NCBI GenBank assembly: GCA_050741915.1
Contig: JBOGEX010000045.1
Coordinates: 1 to 7,480 of the forward strand
Length of the DNA: 7,480 nucleotides
Direction: 5' to 3'
From: JACCTH01 sp050741915
GTDB lineage: Bacteria > Actinomycetota > Acidimicrobiia > Spongiisociales > ZC4RG35
Positions 5,615 through 7,480 of this stretch are shown piece after piece. Positions within the stretch are counted from its first letter, which is position 1. Each line of letters opens with the position of its first letter. The position numbers and the translations under genes are program-made. The notes under the pieces were generated by a model that worked only from the letters and a program-made list of their open reading frames with translations, did no database searches and was not told where the DNA came from.

Positions 5615-6145
5615 CTAGGAGGGACGAAGGGCCGGGTCGCCCAGATCGTGCTTGTAGCGGCTGATCACTTGGGCGTGGACCCGATCAACAATCGCTTGCA
5701 CCCCTTGGCGCACCGTTGAGATCTCGGACTCGAGGTCCGAAAGCTCCGAGGCGGCGGCGGAAAGTTCTTCCTCCGACATTTCTCCCAAACGGGCCATGAG
5801 ATCGTTGCCGAGGACATGATCGAGATGACGGCGGCCCTGCAAGGGGATATCAGGCACGTCTGTAGAAAGATGGCGGCTGGAGGCGGCGCCGGTGTGGTCG
5901 CGCCCGGTGAGGATCTCGGTGAGGGCGTCGATCAAGCTGCGGGTCTCCTCGCCGCGCCGCCGACGCTGCTCGAAAGCCAGGAGGTCGAGGCGGCCGTGGA
6001 GGAAGCGTCGGTAATAGGAGAGTTCGTTCTCGACGTCTTCGGCTAGGTCCCGGCGGGCGCGCAGCTCGTCGAGAGTGAGCGAGTCGAGATCGGCGATGAA
6101 GTCTGGATCCTGAATCTGATCGAGACGACGGCGGTCGGTCTGCAC
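5615..6145 (-). CDS. RsiG-like c-di-GMP-binding anti-sigma factor homologue
   Basis: The 176-aa, highly charged, helical protein is of the type often labelled aerial mycelium formation protein. In Streptomyces, RsiG binds c-di-GMP through two copies of E(X)3S(X)2R(X)3Q(X)3D on an antiparallel coiled coil and then sequesters the sporulation sigma factor WhiG. Both copies are readable here. Motif 1 is Glu39, Ser43, Arg46, His50, Asp54, with His in the Gln position. Motif 2 is Glu139, Ser143, Arg146, Gln150, Asp154, a perfect match. An acidic LTLDELRARRDLAEDVENEL helix leads into motif 1, and a Pro- and Arg-rich linker (about 80-108) separates the helices. GTG 6145 is the start because it immediately precedes the conserved part and follows the M23 stop by 10 nt; TGAGG lies 3 nt upstream, closer than usual. 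The frame is open to 6334, but that extension lies within the M23 gene. No sigma factor gene is in the window. Family assignment rests on motif spacing. Confidence 0.78.
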   Translation of the reverse strand: MQTDRRRLDQIQDPDFIADLDSLTLDELRARRDLAEDVENELSYYRRFLHGRLDLLAFEQRRRRGEETRSLIDALTEILTGRDHTGAASSRHLSTDVPDIPLQGRRHLDHVLGNDLMARLGEMSEEELSAAASELSDLESEISTVRQGVQAIVDRVHAQVISRYKHDLGDPALRPS

Positions 6146-6155
6146 GGGCCTCAGG

Positions 6156-7247
6156 TTACCGGCACGCCGCCACGAGAGTGGGGTAGGGGTTGACGGCCGA
6201 CGACCCGCGGCCGCCGGGATGGATCTCGAAATGAAGATGCGGCGCCCCCCCCGAAGCGTTACCGCTGTCTCCGTTGTAACCGACAACATCGCCTCGTCCG
6301 ACCCTGCCGCCCGAGCTGAAGTTGGAGCTGGCAAGGTGGGCGTAATAGAAGCCGGTGCCGTAGTCGGCGATCAGCCAAACGGTCTTTCCACCCAGACCGC
6401 TGTTGCCTGTGTAGACGGTGCCCGAGGCGACCGCGTAGATCGGAGCGCCGTAGGAGCCCATCATGTCGGTTCCCCGGTGGCCGCGACCGCCGGAGCGGGG
6501 AGCTCCCCAAGAGTTGATGAAAGAAGAGCCGGGGAAGGGACAGATGAAGCCAGGAGTCGCCGCGGCTGAAACTCCGCTCGAGGCACTGCCGCGGGCAGCG
6601 GCGGCGCGGGCGAGTTCGATCTCGTAGCGCTTCTGGATCGCCCGGCACTGACCGTCGAGCTTTTCCCAGGCAGCTTGATCGGCCTGCACGGCCGTCTCTT
6701 GCTGGTTCTTGGCGTCGAGCCGCTGCTGCTCGACCACGCGCAGCTCGACCTCGAGGTCGCTGAGCTGACCCTGCAGGGTGACCAGTTCTCCTTGCAGGGC
6801 GGCCAGGTCGCCGGCGGCGTCGTGCTCGTCGGTCACCGCGGCAGAGAGGAACTCGGTCGTGGTGATGACGCGGTCGAGGGAGGGCGCGGCAAGGAAGAGG
6901 ACCGAGTTGGAGCCGCCCCCGCTCATATACGCCTCGACCGCCTGCTGTTGGAATCGATCCTCCGCCGCCTCCATCGCTCCCCGTCGTAGATCGAGGGTTT
7001 CGGCGGCCCGGCCCTGGCGGTAAAGAACGTTGTCGACCTCGAGGCTGGCGGCGGCGTATTGCTGGGCTGCCTCCTCAAAACGGGCAGAGGCCTCGCGGTA
7101 CTCGGCCAATGCGCCGGCCGAGGCGGCACAGGCCCGATCAACCTGGCTCTTGGTGACGGCGAGCGCGGATTCTCCCGGCAATAACTGGAAGGCGAGGCAG
7201 AAAGTGAGGACGGTCCCAAGCCGCCGGCGGTAGATACGGCCGGACAT
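6156..7247 (-). CDS. Secreted coiled-coil M23 (LytM-type) peptidoglycan endopeptidase
   Basis: The 363-aa protein starts with a signal peptide: basic MSGRIYRRR, a hydrophobic core (about 11-23), and a likely cut after ALA at residues 28-30. Residues 33-220 are Ala-, Glu- and Gln-rich and form long helices or coiled coils, as in PcsB/EnvC-like proteins. Residues 236-358 are the M23 domain with the zinc ligands His257 and Asp261 (HRGTD) and His339 of HLHF, plus the catalytic histidines His304 (YYAH) and His337. It should cleave peptide cross-links in peptidoglycan outside the membrane, during growth or division; in such proteins the coiled coil often controls the enzyme. Four cysteines remain after cleavage (40, 201, 236, 362), so disulfides are possible. 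All active-site residues are present. ATG 7247 gives a complete signal peptide, though no strong ribosome-binding site is visible. It is the first gene of the five-gene operon, with its stop overlapping the region just before the rsiG-like start. Confidence 0.9.
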   Translation of the reverse strand: MSGRIYRRRLGTVLTFCLAFQLLPGESALAVTKSQVDRACAASAGALAEYREASARFEEAAQQYAAASLEVDNVLYRQGRAAETLDLRRGAMEAAEDRFQQQAVEAYMSGGGSNSVLFLAAPSLDRVITTTEFLSAAVTDEHDAAGDLAALQGELVTLQGQLSDLEVELRVVEQQRLDAKNQQETAVQADQAAWEKLDGQCRAIQKRYEIELARAAAARGSASSGVSAAATPGFICPFPGSSFINSWGAPRSGGRGHRGTDMMGSYGAPIYAVASGTVYTGNSGLGGKTVWLIADYGTGFYYAHLASSNFSSGGRVGRGDVVGYNGDSGNASGGAPHLHFEIHPGGRGSSAVNPYPTLVAACR

Positions 7248-7301
7248 GGTCGCGAAGAGTAGCGGCCAGTCTCCCGCCCTGGCCTTTTGTCGTTTTTATG
7301 A

Positions 7302-7332
7302 GCTAGACCGGCAGTAAAACTGCCGGTCTAGC
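7302..7332. promoter_or_regulatory. Perfect 13-bp palindrome, candidate operator
   Basis: Arms GCTAGACCGGCAG (7302-7314) and CTGCCGGTCTAGC (7320-7332) are perfectly complementary, with loop TAAAA. No T-run follows on either strand. The flanking genes diverge (M23 peptidase to the left, the partial gene to the right), so no transcript should end here. An operator over the promoters, or a structured 5' leader, is more likely than a terminator. On the minus strand, CATAAA at 7300-7295 could be a -10 element placed directly after the palindrome. The rest of 7248-7410 shows a weak inverted repeat (GGCCAG/CTGGCC, 7264-7284) and nothing else. Confidence 0.5.
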
Positions 7333-7410
7333 CGCGGAGAACCGGGGCCGCGAAAACCAAGGCTGAGCAACTACCTTCCCGAGGCGTCCGCCAGATGACA
7401 CGCTCGGCGA

Positions 7411-7480
7411 ATGAAGTACGACAAGGTCATCCGCGACCTCGCCCGGTCTCAGCAAATGGTGGTTGCCCGTAGGCAGCTAA
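7411..7480 (+). CDS. N-terminal fragment of an AbiEi/DUF559-like protein (partial)
   Basis: ATG 7411 opens a frame that runs off the right edge after 23 codons. The peptide begins MKYDKVIRDLARSQ and continues QMVVARRQL. This fits the opening of the small winged-helix domain found at the N-terminus of AbiEi-type antitoxin-like regulators and of many actinobacterial DUF559 endonuclease-like proteins, where a helix is followed by a VVxRxQL pattern. Only GGCGA just before the ATG resembles a ribosome-binding site. Which C-terminal domain follows is outside the window, so function is undetermined. Confidence 0.5.
   Translation, partial: MKYDKVIRDLARSQQMVVARRQL

Noticed and set aside
4116..5719. 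Two 247-codon plus-strand frames (4116-4859 and 4976-5719) opposite the acyltransferase and asparaginase genes
   Set aside because: They are antisense shadows; the opposite strand carries all the conserved residues of known families.
7264..7297. GGCCAG/CTGGCC inverted repeat followed by T-rich sequence on the plus strand, like an intrinsic terminator
   Set aside because: No plus-strand gene ends here; the region is upstream of the minus-strand M23 gene, and the 6-bp stem is weak.

Overview
The window suggests a high-GC actinobacterium. The best lineage marker is mshA, because mycothiol is essentially an actinobacterial thiol. An RsiG-type, c-di-GMP-binding anti-sigma homologue (a family described in Actinobacteria), an actinobacterial-style M23 peptidase, several GTG starts and possible leaderless promoters agree with this. 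A deep branch such as Acidimicrobiia is possible, but that is inference; no rRNA or other phylogenetic marker is present.

Layout, left to right. (1) 1-318: the possible 3' end of a plus-strand gene (3-116), a strong hairpin (144-174), and a 39-codon single-pass membrane protein (199-318) whose end overlaps the tail of the next gene. (2) 299-2030: two divergent genes about 40 bp apart. On the minus strand is a SAM hydroxide adenosyltransferase (DUF62, SAM hydrolase) in which the histidine of the usual FHGRD motif is alanine. On the plus strand is a Clp1/Grc3-type polynucleotide 5'-kinase-like P-loop protein. (3) 2031-2535: a 505-bp gap between convergent genes. It holds two imperfect copies of a 25-bp repeat, a long-armed inverted repeat, a five-unit pentamer array and a small group of DnaA-box-like sequences. 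(4) 2536-7247: a compact minus-strand operon transcribed from right to left: secreted M23 peptidase, RsiG-like protein, asparaginase II family protein, GNAT (BioF2/FemAB-like) acyltransferase, then mshA. Gaps between these genes are 10, 6, -4 and 8 nt. (5) 7248-7480: an intergenic region with a perfect 13-bp palindrome, then the first 23 codons of a plus-strand gene resembling the N-terminal winged helix of AbiEi/DUF559-type proteins.

How the genes may work together: the operon places a cell-wall hydrolase, a predicted c-di-GMP-responsive anti-sigma factor and the first enzyme of mycothiol biosynthesis in one likely transcript. This could link envelope remodelling, second-messenger control and thiol redox supply. 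The asparaginase and the acyltransferase have no obvious place in that scheme. I see no CRISPR array, rRNA, tRNA or transposase. The points most worth following up are the two-motif RsiG homologue with a Gln-to-His change in its first motif, the altered SAM hydrolase active site, and the unexplained palindrome and repeats.
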